Of a stretch of 64,000 bases of DNA, positions 11,941 through 44,266 are shown piece by piece. The position numbers were made by a program, and so were the translations under genes. Below the pieces are notes generated by a model, which worked only from the letters and a program-made list of their open reading frames with translations, was not told where the DNA came from and did not search any database. Origin of the DNA: Nipponacmea schrenckii (lineage: Eukaryota; Mollusca; Gastropoda; Lottiidae); NCBI GenBank assembly GCA_030562195.1, contig JAUJPP010000012.1, forward strand, positions 19,406,001-19,470,000, in the 5' to 3' direction. The number at the start of each line of letters is the position of its first letter. Position 1 is the stretch's first letter.

Positions 11941-12261
11941 CAAAGGGATAATAGGTCTTAGAAAGAACATAAAATTTGAATATTTCAAACTTGGCCAATA
12001 AGAGCTCTATTCATCAATAAATATCAAAAGATAAATAAATATCCCAAAAGGCAAGTAATTAACCATAAATATGCATTTGAAAACTGAAAAACGTTTAATA
12101 AATTTATTTTTTAAAATGACTTAGTCTTGTGAGTTTTCCAGATTTTAAGAGATTCTGTTACTTTATGACACCAGGTAAGTTCCTTGATGAATATATACTC
12201 GTCGTGACCATTCTTGAAAGCAAATAAAAAATTTTCATGCTAAGACTCATTATCCCTTTAA
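11941..12261. mobile_element. TTAA-type MITE, family C, copy 1
   Basis: Begins AAAGGGATAATAGGTCTTAG and ends with the inverted form, ATTATCCCTTTAA. The middle contains a self-complementary core (AAACGTTTAATAAATTTATT). Members of this family occur at least eight times in the window, most bordered by TTAA, the target used by piggyBac-type transposases. It has no coding capacity. Confidence 0.8.
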
Positions 12262-14334
12262 TACAAATATTTTTTTTTTTTTATTCATATAGTCAAGGTA
12301 AATATCAAAGTGAACCTTGTTCATGCTCCAAAATAAAGATAGATTCCCAGGTTTTTCTTTTATAATTATATAGATATAATCATTTTCTTCATGGTCTAAG
12401 TCAAACCTAGTGTATACTCCAACATAAAGATAGATTCCCACACATGAAAGAAAACTCAAAGTTTTTTTTATGTCAACAATAGCTTGAAAGATAAAAATAT
12501 GTCCTTGTGTACCTAGCTAGTTATTTTGGAAACTTTAACTTAAGTTACATTTTTTCAGATGGCGGTGAAATGATGTAATACTGTATGAGACCAGTATGAG
12601 ACCATTCAGGTTTTCTCTTAATGACTTATAACATAAAACAATAGATACTAAATAATCACTGAATAACCGAAAAAATACATAATATACTATATAAGTGATT
12701 AAAAACAATAATTAAGTGAAAAAAAAATTATTAGCAAAATCTCAATGAGGCCACTTGGTTTTTAAAAATAATTTTACTATTTCAACATGTGTTGTTTCGA
12801 GAGCAAAAATAAATTAAACATAGGAACTCAAACAATGCAAGAAATTGTTGAAAATATATTATTATTATTATCTAAAAATGTTTATAATACATGGCACAAT
12901 AGCACTAGGGACACTTAACTTTAATGTCAGTAAATATCTTGGCTGAACAAGTTGATACTAATATTGAGGTGTTTACAATTGAGCTTTCAAAAAAAAAACA
13001 AAAAAAATTGTTTCTACTTCACACTATTTATATGAATTAAAAATTAACGAAAGTAGTCATTAGTGAAAAGAATATGCTAGGTGGTGGTGCAAGGGTTACA
13101 AGTGAAAACACTACCCTTATCAAAAGTATTTAGCCCTTATCATGCTGAAACACAACCTATCTAGCTACATCAACTAAATATCACAAAATAAATTATTTCT
13201 ACAACCAATATCTCTATGTATAATCACAGCTAAAAATGGAATAAAGCAAAAAAAAAAGAGAAAATAAAATTCTTCTATAAAAAATTAGCAAGAAAATAGA
13301 AATAAGGTGAGCAAGGTGGACAGGCTTACATATTTTATTGGAATATTAAATAAAGGGTTTATTTAGCAAAAAATAAATATTTTGTTGAATTTAACATATA
13401 GATTCCAACTTACAGTGCTCAATGGCCTACAAGAGGTAAGCTCTCACAAAATATTTTTTTTAATTAAAAACCAATAGTTAGACTGGTTTAAAGAGACAGT
13501 AATGAAAAATGATAAACAGATATTGAGATCATACCAAAATAAATTAAATGGATTGAAAAAAAAAGATGATGAATTATGTGGTGGATAAACCATGGTTTAG
13601 TACATAATATAATAACATGTTCACTTGATCAAAAACTTCTTTTTAATGTAAAGCTATTACTTATTTACAAACTTCAATGACTATTACAGTCACATATGAA
13701 GTTCATAATAGCTTGACATTATGAAGATCGGCTATAGATTAGCTATTGAAGGTTCCTGTTGACTTAGTGAATTCATTCTGAGATTTGTACATACATATAA
13801 ATTAACCCTTTTATGATGAAAAGCATTTAATTCACTTACTTAAATGTAAGTATAAATATTAATTATGCATATCAACTTCAGATCTCAAATGAGGACAACT
13901 AAATGACGAGAGCCCATCTGACTCTACAATAATATATACATGTGTTTCTGATATAATATGACTCATCAGGACAATATAGAATTCAACTTAGTGTTAAGAC
14001 TAATATAGTCATCTATAAAATTTGTCAACTTAATTTCAGATTGTGCAACTACAACAGGGAACTAAAAATAACAGTTCACTTATTTCATTTCAGAATAAAT
14101 TCTGAAACCTCATACAAGCTCTATTATCAAGTAAAGCAAATATTAAGAGGACTATATTTCTTCAAAATGTCATGATATGTGCAAAATAAATAAATAAAGA
14201 TATACGAAAAGCAGATCTATTTTCCAACTCTGATTATCCAGCACTAAACAAACGACAAGCCACATAACATAAATATTGTTAAATATATTGCCATGAACAA
14301 AACAACCATAACATAATGTAATATTAGTAATCAT
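12262..14334. other. Intergenic AT-rich DNA between BRCA2 and WDR47
   Basis: No coding exon can be supported here. A 30-bp motif around AACATAAAGATAGATTCCCA recurs near 11900, 12320 and 12410. The rest is AT-rich with homopolymer runs. Confidence 0.5.
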
Positions 14335-15060
14335 TATAAGTACAGTCTTATTTCATCTGAAGTGTACAGTCTTATTTCATCTGAAGTGTACAAATTTACA
14401 AAAACATACAGTATAATTTCATTTGAAGGGTACAGTCAAATTTCAGTAAAAATGTACTGTTACAGTCTAAATTCAGTTGAGTAAGTTGAGTTTACAGTAT
14501 AATTTCATTTGAAGTGTACAGTCAAATTTCAGTAAAAATGTACTGTTACAGTCTAAATTCAGTTGAGTAAGTTGAGTTTACAGTCTAATTTCAGCTGAAG
14601 TGTACAGTATAATTTCAGTTGAAGTGTACAGTCAAATTTCAGTAAAAATGTACTGTTACAGTCTAAATTCAGTTGAGTAAGTTGAGTTTACAGTCTTATT
14701 TCATCTGAAGTGTACAGTTCAAATTTCAGTAAAAATGTACTGTTACAGTCTAAATTCAGTTGAGTAAGTTGAGTTTACAGTCTATTTCAGCTAAGGTACA
14801 GTCAAATTTCAGTAAAAATGTACTGTTACAGTTAATTCAGTAGAGTTACATTAATTTCAGCTGAAGTGTACAGTCAAATTTCAGGTCAAAGAATGTACTT
14901 TTACAGTCTAAATTAGTTGAGTAAGTTGAGTTTACAGTCTAATTTCAGCTGAAGTGTACAGTTAAATTTCAGTAAAAATGTACTGTTACAGTCTAAATTC
15001 AGTTGAGTAAGTTGAGTGTACAGTCTAATTTTAGCTGAAGTGTACAGTTTAATTTAATTA
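14335..15060. repeat. Composite minisatellite (about 86-bp unit)
   Basis: Repeated TACAGTCTAAATTCAGTTGA, GTAAGTTGAGTTTACAGT, TTTCAGCTGAAGTGTACAGT and TTTCAGTAAAAATGTACTGT blocks. They are built from shorter TACAGT...TTTCA submotifs in a higher-order unit of about 86 bp, at least six times. No gene is present. Confidence 0.85.
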
Positions 15061-15324
15061 ATAAAAAGTTCTCATTGATTCAGGTCTACTACATCATCTT
15101 AATAAGTTTTATTTTAATGAGTCAAATATGGGTTAAACTATAACCAAAGCAGTAATCATATCAAACCTAAACTGCATGTTATGAATGAGACTGTATGACA
15201 ACTACACTTGATGAGGCATCATTAATTTTTCTGTAAGATCAGAATCCGAGTTAGTAAGGTACATCTATATAATACATATATATGGACAAATATTATAAAA
15301 GGATGAATATATCTTATACATTGT

Positions 15325-15562
15325 GTGAGGACAAATCTTGTGTTAGTGTTCTGTGTTAGTGTTACACGATTAATTTGGTGTTATAATACAGTGTACTCTG
15401 AGTAATCTGACATATATCGGGACCGAAAAATAATGTCGGATTAGCGAGTGTGTCGGATTACTCAGAGTACCCTGTATATTAACATAAAGAATGAGTTCAA
15501 ATTTCGTGTTATGTGATGGTGTTAACACTAACATAGAACACTAACACGAGATTTGACCTCAC
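15325..15562. mobile_element. Inverted-repeat MITE carrying a nested pogo-like MITE
   Basis: The outer element has long inverted termini: GTGAGGACAAATCTTGTGTT at the left and its inverted near-copy at the right, extending through GTTAGTGTTCTRTGTTAGTG. It is bounded by imperfect CATTGT repeats. The inner element, 15389-15474, is flanked by TA, starts CAGTGTACTCTGAGTAATCT and ends inverted (ATTACTCAGAGTACCCTG), with GGACCGAAAAATAATGTCGG inside. This is typical of pogo/Tigger-type ends. Neither has coding capacity. Confidence 0.75.
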
Positions 15563-15814
15563 CCATTGTCTCCTATGATTCTCTCTCGTTTAATTCATCT
15601 CCTTTCTGTATCAATTTACACAATACTTACTGCATTGCTTGAAGTGTTAACGGTTTTTAACTCCATAAAAACTCATGGTCCAAGATGACAGACAAACCAA
15701 CGAAAAATGGCAAAGGAGGTATTCAGTGACCTATTTTTAACTTATAATGTTGATTACAATAGGATTAGGAAATTATGTTTTTGTTGAATTGAATATGTAA
15801 TTGCCATTTAGAAT

Positions 15815-36460
<20,646 letters not shown>

Positions 36461-36874
36461 CTTGATGTTTTAATGGTTAAAACAATAACTGTATGAAAAT
36501 ATCTTATTTCTTCTGTTTGCCTAGAAAAACAAAATATGAACAATGAAGTTTTATGAACTCTTGAATCCATAATCCATCTCAACTGCACATTGTTATAAGC
36601 TGTAAAAACTATTTCACATGCACAGTAGTCAAAATCATAGACGAAAGGAGTTTTTGAACAGAGTCCATAAGTGGACTTCCTGCGCAGGTACCCCTAAGTC
36701 ATGCCTGTCACACAAAATTTAAATGAAAAAAATACTTTGAAAGGTAAGACAGGGCTTCAGAGCCATTTTTAATTATGGACATTTGAGGTTAAATGAAGTA
36801 CCACAAGTAAATAATATCACAAACCCATAAATTTCTATAGACTAGCCTAAAGACTTATTGATAGCAACTGGGCC

Positions 36875-37905
36875 GGTACTCGGTCAACTCGGGTACATGT
36901 CAACCCGGAGACACATTTTTGTTAGTTAACTCGGAGACAAAATTAAACTCGGAGACAATATTCTCCAGTCAACCGGGGACAAATTTACCGATGCCGTTAT
37001 CATATCTTTAGTTGATTTTTTAGGTCATTGAAATAAAGATTATTCATTGTTATTTTACATTCCGGTTGCCTCAGGTTAAACGATGTAGCCGTGAAAACGT
37101 GCATAAATCACATCTTGTTGGAGAATAAATCAATGAAGAACCATCGATACTTGTGAACAATTTAATCTGATTGAACAATAAAAGATCTATCTATTTATAT
37201 CAGCTAATCATTATATTCTACTTTTGTAGATGTCAAAGTTCAAATGCTTCTGCTCTTTCAGTTAATTAAATGATCGCTGATCATTGTTAATTAATGGACT
37301 ATCAAGCGTCCGAATTAATTCATGTATTGAATAGTAGTTTTCTGGTCTATAGGTCGAAATTTGATAGCAATTTAGAATTTTGTTGAGCGGTTTCAATAGA
37401 AAATGATACGAAGAAAGCATCGAACGCCGCAAATTCCAAACAGACTGTCAAACAAGTTCAACATTATTCATAAAATGTGCTGACAAACAAAATTTCATAA
37501 GTCAGGCATCGGACAAGTACATTACCGCTGATCTCGGTTTAAAAGAAGTTCCGATTACACGTATCAGTAATAATGTTTTCTTTATTAATTAATTAGTTTG
37601 TTAATCGTTTAATCGGGCCTAGATTTACCGAAACCATGTTTAAAGGAAGTTCCAACCGGGAAAAATAATCTACCGTTGGTCTCGCTTACTACCGAAAGCA
37701 TGTTTAAAAGAAGTTCCGATCGCATGATCGGGAATTTGAAACCAAAAGGTTTTTAAGATATCACCTTTATTCCAATAATATATTATTGTCTCCGAGTTAA
37801 CTCAAAGTTGTCTCCGAATTAACTTATGGTTGTACCCGAGTTAACTCACTTTGTCTCCGAGTTAACTGTCCCCGAGGTGACTTGTCCCCGAGTTGACTGG
37901 TATTC
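36875..37905. mobile_element. 1.03-kb foldback transposon with 8-bp duplication
   Basis: Inserted in copy A of the WDR47 exon duplication and flanked by ACTGGGCC on both sides (36867-36874 and 37906-37913). Copy B has a single ACTGGGCC at about 39548-39555, an empty site. The termini are imperfect inverted repeats containing GTCAACTCGGG. Both ends carry clusters of subterminal TTAACTCGGAGACAA motifs. The interior (about 37000-37740) has no long open frame. An 8-bp duplication points to hAT-like transposition by a non-autonomous element. Confidence 0.85.
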
Positions 37906-38322
37906 ACTGGGCCTGGGGTAAGCTAAAACATTTTCAAAAATACCCAGTACATTTCGAAATGGGATATACTTTATATAAAGTAACAGAATCGCTTAAAATC
38001 TGGGAACTCACAAAACTTGAAAAATGCTTAATCAATTTATTTAGCCTTTTTGGAAAAATAAATTGCATTTTCATGGATTATTACTATTACTATGTTTTTT
38101 TGATTTATCAGATTACATATATATATATAAGGATTCTGTTATGTTATTAAGCAGTAGGTACATCTACTGATGAATATGAGCACTCTTATTGTCCAAGATT
38201 AAAATCTTTAAATTTTATGGTCACAGTATTTGTTTTAAAATTACGGTTTAAATTCTAAAACACAGTCAATAAATTTTCATTCATTCTGAATAAACTAAAA
38301 GACACTTAAATCAAACTACAGC

Positions 38323-38825
38323 TTAAAGGGGCCCAGGCTTGATTTTTAGGGGTCGTTTTTGGGCCTTTGTTACATTTAAACAGTCCTCAGAAATACTCAA
38401 GCTCTAAGAAAATCTCAAAATACCTTGAAATATACCTCAAACAAAAAATTTCACTTTTCATTTTTTTTCCGTGCTGTACGCGGCTGGTCTCCAGTCAGTC
38501 TGAAAATTGTGTGTCCTGTTGACAAAGTCTACAATGAAGTCGAAAATGAGTTGTAGTCTATTTCTATAGTTGACCGCTATTGCACGAAGGGAAGGATAAC
38601 TCTTTGATTATCAAGACGAACCATTTTCCAATATGGAGGGACATTCGTAATATCTTATGACATTATGATTTTTCAGCCACGGATAATTATGGACACACAC
38701 GGTTTAAAGGCTCAAATTTCAAAGGTAAGCTCTGTAGACTATTTCTGATTAGCTAAGCAAAAGATTTCATGTGTTTGAGGCTGTCGGATGATTGTCCGAA
38801 ACAAATCAAGCCTGGGCCCCTTTAA
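38323..38825. mobile_element. TTAA-type MITE, family E
   Basis: Starts TTAAAGGGGCCCAGGCTTGA and ends with the inverse, AATCAAGCCTGGGCCCCTTTAA minus its last bases. About 500 bp, non-coding. The matching position in copy A (about 35806-36240) keeps the right terminus, but its left terminus has decayed to CTTCCCCCAATTTT. Confidence 0.8.
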
Positions 38826-38933
38826 CATTTACTGTGCAGTTGTATAAAAGCTAAAGAACATTTTGTCAGTGTTGTTTCACTCCTTCATGAGCTAAGACCA
38901 ACAAATGAGTGCAGTAAACTGCTCATAGCCTAC

Positions 38934-39105
38934 CTGTTTCTCTTTCTAATGACATCATAGAGATATTTAACTGACGATTCTGTAGAAATTCAGACACTAA
39001 TCTAACTATGTCAGTTTCATTAACTACAAGCTGTGGAGAAGGCATCTTGATGTTTTATTAGTTAAAACAATAACTGTATGAAAATATCTTATTCCTTCTG
39101 TTTGC
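38934..39105 (-). CDS. WDR47: WDR47 first coding exon, copy B (duplicate)
   Basis: Same structure as copy A: acceptor TTTTTTTAG (AG at 39106-39107), ATG at 39043-39045 and donor ACAG/GTAGGC. Within the coding part the one change I see is synonymous (Ser TCA to TCT), so the frame and LisH motif are intact. Its phase-1 donor could splice straight to the exon at 35316, making an identical protein from an alternative first coding exon. If A and B were both included, the reading from B would hit a TAA six codons into exon A. Confidence 0.7.
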
Positions 39106-39861
39106 CTAAAAAAACAAAATATGAACAATGAAGTATTATGAACTCTTGAATCCATAATCCATCTCAACTACACCTTGCTGTAAAAACTATTTTACCTGCG
39201 CAGTATCAATTGGTACAATTTGACAATTTAAATTTTTTTTTTCCAATGCCAAATTATTATTTTATAGATCTGACGTGCAAGATCAAAATGACTAGGCACT
39301 AACCACTGAAATTAGAGATCCTTATCTGAGCAAATTATGAGAATATCTTGGGACAAGTCATGACTGTCACACAAAGTTTTAAATGAAAAAAATACTTTGA
39401 AAGGTAAGGCAGGGCTTCAGAGCCATTTTTAATGTCATAATGGACATTTGTGGTTAGTTGAATGCACGAAGTACTGCAAGTAAATAATATCACAAACCCA
39501 TAAATTTCTATAGACTATATTTTGGCCTATAGACCTAGTGACAACAACTGGGCCTAGGGTAAAACATTTTCAAAAATACCCAGTAGGCTACATTTCGAAA
39601 TGGGATATATGAATACATATCTGAGGAGAAACCAGCATTTTAATATTCAAATACATGGATTGGATATTACTGCCATTCTATTTAAGAATTCTGTTGATGA
39701 TTAATCATTTGTTTACCATTTTGCAATGGAATGGACATGGACGGAGGGCAACTTAACAGTCAACACTAGGCTAACAAAGTTTGACAGGGAGTCTCCAATG
39801 TCTTTGTCGAACTTAATCAATATTCATTATTCGAAAGTTCATCTCAAAGTATGAAACTTAC

Positions 39862-39956
39862 CAACTGGTGGGTTGTTATCATTACATGTCGACAAATAAT
39901 GCGAATATTGCAGAAAATAATCGAGTAAATATGTTGATGGATTTACTTTCGGCCAT
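39862..39956 (-). promoter_or_regulatory. Possible WDR47 upstream exon with short uORF
   Basis: Minus strand: AAAAAGATGGCCGAAAG, then a 24-codon frame ending TAA at 39882-39884, then a strong donor CAGTTG/GTAAGT at 39861. The position upstream of both copies of the first coding exon, which each keep an acceptor, fits a 5' UTR exon. The ATG context is good, so the short frame could act as a uORF. No transcript evidence. Confidence 0.35.
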
Positions 39957-39959
39957 CTT

Positions 39960-41500
39960 TTTAACGGAATATGTCGGAAAATACCGAGATATTACGGGGA
40001 CATAACCTCTGATGATCAGTGACATTTTCAGACCACAAAAAAATAACTTTCCTTGCAAAAAAGTAAAGCGAAGACAAAAAGAAATAACAAGAAATATAAA
40101 ACAAATTCAGATGTACTAATTATGATTAAATATTTATCTTGGCCAATTTTGAGGTTAAAATTCAACCTGATTAAGGTAAATTATTGGTCTAACAAGTAGG
40201 AACATTCGAACCAGTGTTTGTTCGGAATTAGGGCCTACTGTATTTTATAAAGGATTGCGCTTCCAATAGTTCGTATATCTGTAAATCTACTAGACTCGCG
40301 ATATTTTTTATGTCGCGAGATATTAGAATAAATTTTTATTCGCGTTTTTTGTAAGATTGGCTTGTAATCGCGACCTTAACTGATTAAAGTTGTAGTGAAA
40401 ATTAAAATTTTTAATTAAAAACTACAGAATAATGACATAATGATGTTAATCAAAAACTACTGGAATTCTCAAGATTAAAGGTTTTAATTTAAAAATATGG
40501 TTTTTAATTCAAAAAAATGTTATCGTCTTAAACAAAGCTAGCTACCGGTAGTTTTGAAAACATCTCCTACAGAATTACTAGTTTCCTAGCTTCTTGTTGT
40601 TTTGAGAGCCCAAAGATGCTATGTCAGTCCCAGATCCATAGTAAAAATGTATTGTTGGTTTTTTTTTTCATGCAGATTTATATATAAGTTTGACGAAGTT
40701 CAACAATATACCAATCTCTTCAGTTGCTAGGAATTGCACTACCGTTTATTCTGTTGTTACATGTTGAATTGTTTTTGGGGGGTTATATTTGGGGCGGGGG
40801 TTGGGGGTGTCTATATATTTTGAATCAATTTATATTTGATCTTAAAATTTGCTACACTTTCAGAACTTGTTCACCATTTTTTTTTTTGGACCAATTTGTT
40901 CCTGAGCCGCAAAAATTTATTATCAGTAATGATTTTCAATTTTTAGCGTTGGTATTTAAGCCTTCAAATCCATATATATATATCGATTTGTGCACAGTTA
41001 TAGTAGTTCTGAAGTAATATAGTAATAATATATATTTAAATCAACTACATGTATAATTTTTTTTCGAATGCAAATTCGTGTGGGTTTTATATGACAATAA
41101 ACGCCGTTGCCTCATCAACAAAACATCGAGTCAGGCTATACTTTGCCCTCATGAAAAATTGCAAGGAAAACCTAAGGGAAAAGCGCAAAAAAGTAAAGAT
41201 TTAAAGAGGAAAGGGGGCAATATAATCGATCAAGTTTTATGAAAACCTAATATCATTGGTGAAAAAAAATATTACTACATTTTTGAACATGTACATGATT
41301 ATACAGAACATGTAGTCATATATCAGGCATATCATAATAAATAATGTGCTGTAATGAATGACATATTCTTTCGGCTTCAGTACTTCCAGGAATTGGTTCT
41401 GTTGAGAAATCACCTGGTAAGTTGGCCAAGGCATCGTTATATATGCGTTAGCCAACGCATCGTTATATCATATGTAACAAGATCCATCATTTAGCAATAT
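39960..41500. other. Intergenic DNA, WDR47 5' side
   Basis: Presumed promoter and intergenic DNA. It contains TCGCGA-type palindromes near 40290-40330 and T-rich stretches. Plus-strand open frames here (for example 40724-41017) lack homology features and splice context. No gene called. Confidence 0.4.
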
Positions 41501-42358
41501 AATGACCAAAGGGATTGGTACATTTCTTGTCAAAAAGGGCTTACATGTAGGCCATCTCAATGTCTGACATTTTAAAAATAAGTTAAGTGAATTAAGTGTA
41601 TTTATGCAAAATTTTCATGTATTTGGAATATCAGAATCCCATTTAGACTCTTCCATATCAGACAATGACATAGCAATTAAAGGATTTCATCAACCATTTA
41701 GGAAAGATAACTCTCTTTTAAGTTCTTCAGGGACCTTATTATACATTAAAGACAATTTAACCTGCAATTCACGACCTGATCTTGAACACAAAAACATTGA
41801 AGCCTTGTGGGCTGAAATAATATTAAAAAATTCAAAACCTCTCTTGATCTGCAGTATTTACAGAAATCCTGACTCGAATAAGATTTGGTTTGACTCATTT
41901 GTGGAAATGATAGAAAATGTACATTCTCTTGATTGTGAAATTTTACTTTGTGGTGATATTAATATTGACCTCATGCGTCACAAAAATAACTTTTGGATTA
42001 ATACTCTCGAAACTTTTGGACTCCAACAATTTGTAAAAACACCAACTCGTATAATACATGAAACTAAAACTTTAATAGATCATATAATTGTCTCTAACCC
42101 CTCGCATATTAAAGAAATAATTGTCCCGTCATATTCAATCTCCGACCATTATCCTGTCTGTTTCACATGGAAAAAGAAAGGTTTTCAAATTTCAAAAAAC
42201 AAACATATTATCATTACATACAGGTGCTTTAAAAACTTTGTGCTTAAATCCTTTCTAAACGAATTAGAGAACGCTCCCTTTGATAACGTTTTAAATTTTT
42301 CGGATCCTGACTTAGCCTTAGATCTCTGGTATAATATTCTCCTTCCGATAATAGCTAT
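41500..42358 (+). pseudogene. LINE endonuclease-domain fragment, broken
   Basis: Encodes most of an exonuclease-endonuclease-phosphatase domain of a non-LTR retrotransposon. Visible motifs are HLNV followed by a TGA (41565-41567) where Arg is usual, ISESHLD, LLCGDINID and SISDHYPVCF, ending near LALDLWYNILLPII. The reverse transcriptase that should follow is absent; the frame breaks at about 42358 into an unrelated repeat. From ATG 41604 the frame is open for 266 codons, so decay is recent apart from the one stop. Not a functional element. Confidence 0.82.
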
Positions 42359-42359
42359 A

Positions 42360-42720
42360 AGAACAACATTTTTCGATGAACAGTTAATGAGTTATTGCCC
42401 ATGACTAAGTAAACTTTCGTCAAAATTCTATTGTGGTTGAAATAAGAAGCTTCAATTTTCAAAGGATTTTGATGGAACTTTGTGTAAGCTTCAGAATTGA
42501 TAAGATGGTAGTCAAGTTTGAATTTGACTTTTTTAACAAATGATTTTTGAGTTATTGCCCTTGACTTAGTAAAATTGCGTCTGAAATTTTTGTGGATGAT
42601 AAAGAATTTTTTAATAGATTTGATGAAACTTGGTATGAGTTTTGAAATAGATAAGATGGTGGTCAAGTTTGAATTTTCCAATAACAATTTTTGTGTCTTT
42701 GCCCTTGACTTCAATATTCA
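42360..42720. repeat. Diverged tandem repeat (GAGTTATTGCCC type)
   Basis: Two to three diverged units of about 160 bp, each with GAGTTATTGCCCNTGACTNA and a downstream GATAAGATGGTNGTCAAGTT. The minus-strand open frame across it follows the repeat. It directly adjoins the broken LINE fragment. Confidence 0.65.
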
Positions 42721-42899
42721 GTGAATGTGTTGCTCAATTTATTATTCAAATTCAATGGTCCCAGTGGGCGTATGTTACCTTGCCTGGCAAGCTATCTTTT
42801 TTTTGTGAACAATTTATTCATTTTGTAAAATCACAATACTTAAATACAGTAATACAAAAAAAGATCGTTGTTTTGTGCCCAATTGTTTCCTGAAATATT

Positions 42900-44266
42900 A
42901 TCAGTGACACAGAGCTGATGCCTTAACTTATTTAATCTTATTTAGAATAGTTTTAACAAATACTTATCACTGTCATTTACGTTTGGACGATTTCAGGGGT
43001 AGATTTATTTTCTTTAACTAAGTTGGAAAATGGTTTTGCTATATTTAGTAGACACATAGCAGTTAAATTCAACTGTTTAACTCGGAGTTGGAAAACACGG
43101 TTAATTATGGACACATATAGATTTAAGGCTCAAATTTAGACGGTGAGCTGTGACAACAATTACGAAAGAAAGAAACAAACAACTATATTTTACAAGGATA
43201 ACAACTTATGTTCACAATTCCGCTGTAACTGGGATCCTTTCCACCAGCTAGTCCGATTAGATCAGCTCAAGAATATCCGTTTCTGAGGGTTCGACTGGTT
43301 CCACTGGTAACCCCGTCTCTTAAACATGACCTTCTCATTCTGTCTGATTTTCAGAGTTATAACCATTTCATTAAAAATCCTATATAAAACAAGTTGGTAG
43401 ACGGTTTAACAGGTAGGGTAAAAATTTCAAATCCCCATTGTGGTTTGGATAAATTGTGGGGAAGTCTTGCACTGATGTTTACAGTTTATTCCATCATAAC
43501 TTACTATAATCATAAGTTACTCTTATATTCATTCGCTATTACTCTAATATAATGCATTTATGCCCAAATAAGGTTTATCATATTCACTTTCGCTAAACAC
43601 TAACGGGAATCCGGTCCATGGTCGACGGAGATTTTGACATGGCTTTTTCATCAATATCATACTGCGTTAGCTTAATGATACATAATTGATTGCATTATAC
43701 GAAACTACGTATGGTTCTAACCCGAAAAAAACACACACGAACTTACTTCACGGCCATTTTGAATCTATAGATCTCATCTTAAGTCGAATTGTGAAAAAGG
43801 TTATAATATATCATAAAAGTATTCAAATCATATTTAAAGCCGATTCTAAACCTGTATGATTTAAAGACTTTGTTGAAATATTAAAACCTTATATTGAAGC
43901 CTTGTACATGTATAAATAATGGCTGCGAAAATACTCTAATGTGTTCATTCAGCGTAAAAAACATACCGGTACTTATAGTTTTCGTATGTCTTCTTCGAAG
44001 AGCTATTAATCTTCTCAGTTATAAGTTAACAACGGAGAAACTTGGTAGCCACCTACTGATGTGAAAAAAGCTACACGTGTTTGTAATTGGAGAAGTTTGA
44101 GTAAAAGAGGAAAAAACCAACAAAGAAATAAATTTCAAAAAGGTATTTTTAAGTATTGTCTTTACAATTGTCAGTCTACATAATCTCATGTTTCAATATT
44201 TGTCGGGCTATTTTATCTTAGAGAATATCCAGACACTTATTATAATAGCCATCTACACGCCTTCCG
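42900..44266. other. Intergenic DNA
   Basis: No coding exon can be supported. On the minus strand, AAAATGGCCGTGAA/GTAAGT near 43745-43765 has the form of a first exon, but no downstream partner was found. Most of the region is unremarkable AT-rich DNA. Confidence 0.4.

Noticed and set aside
42355..42714. Minus-strand 119-codon frame
   Set aside because: Lies on diverged tandem repeats of a non-coding type and has no recognisable protein feature.
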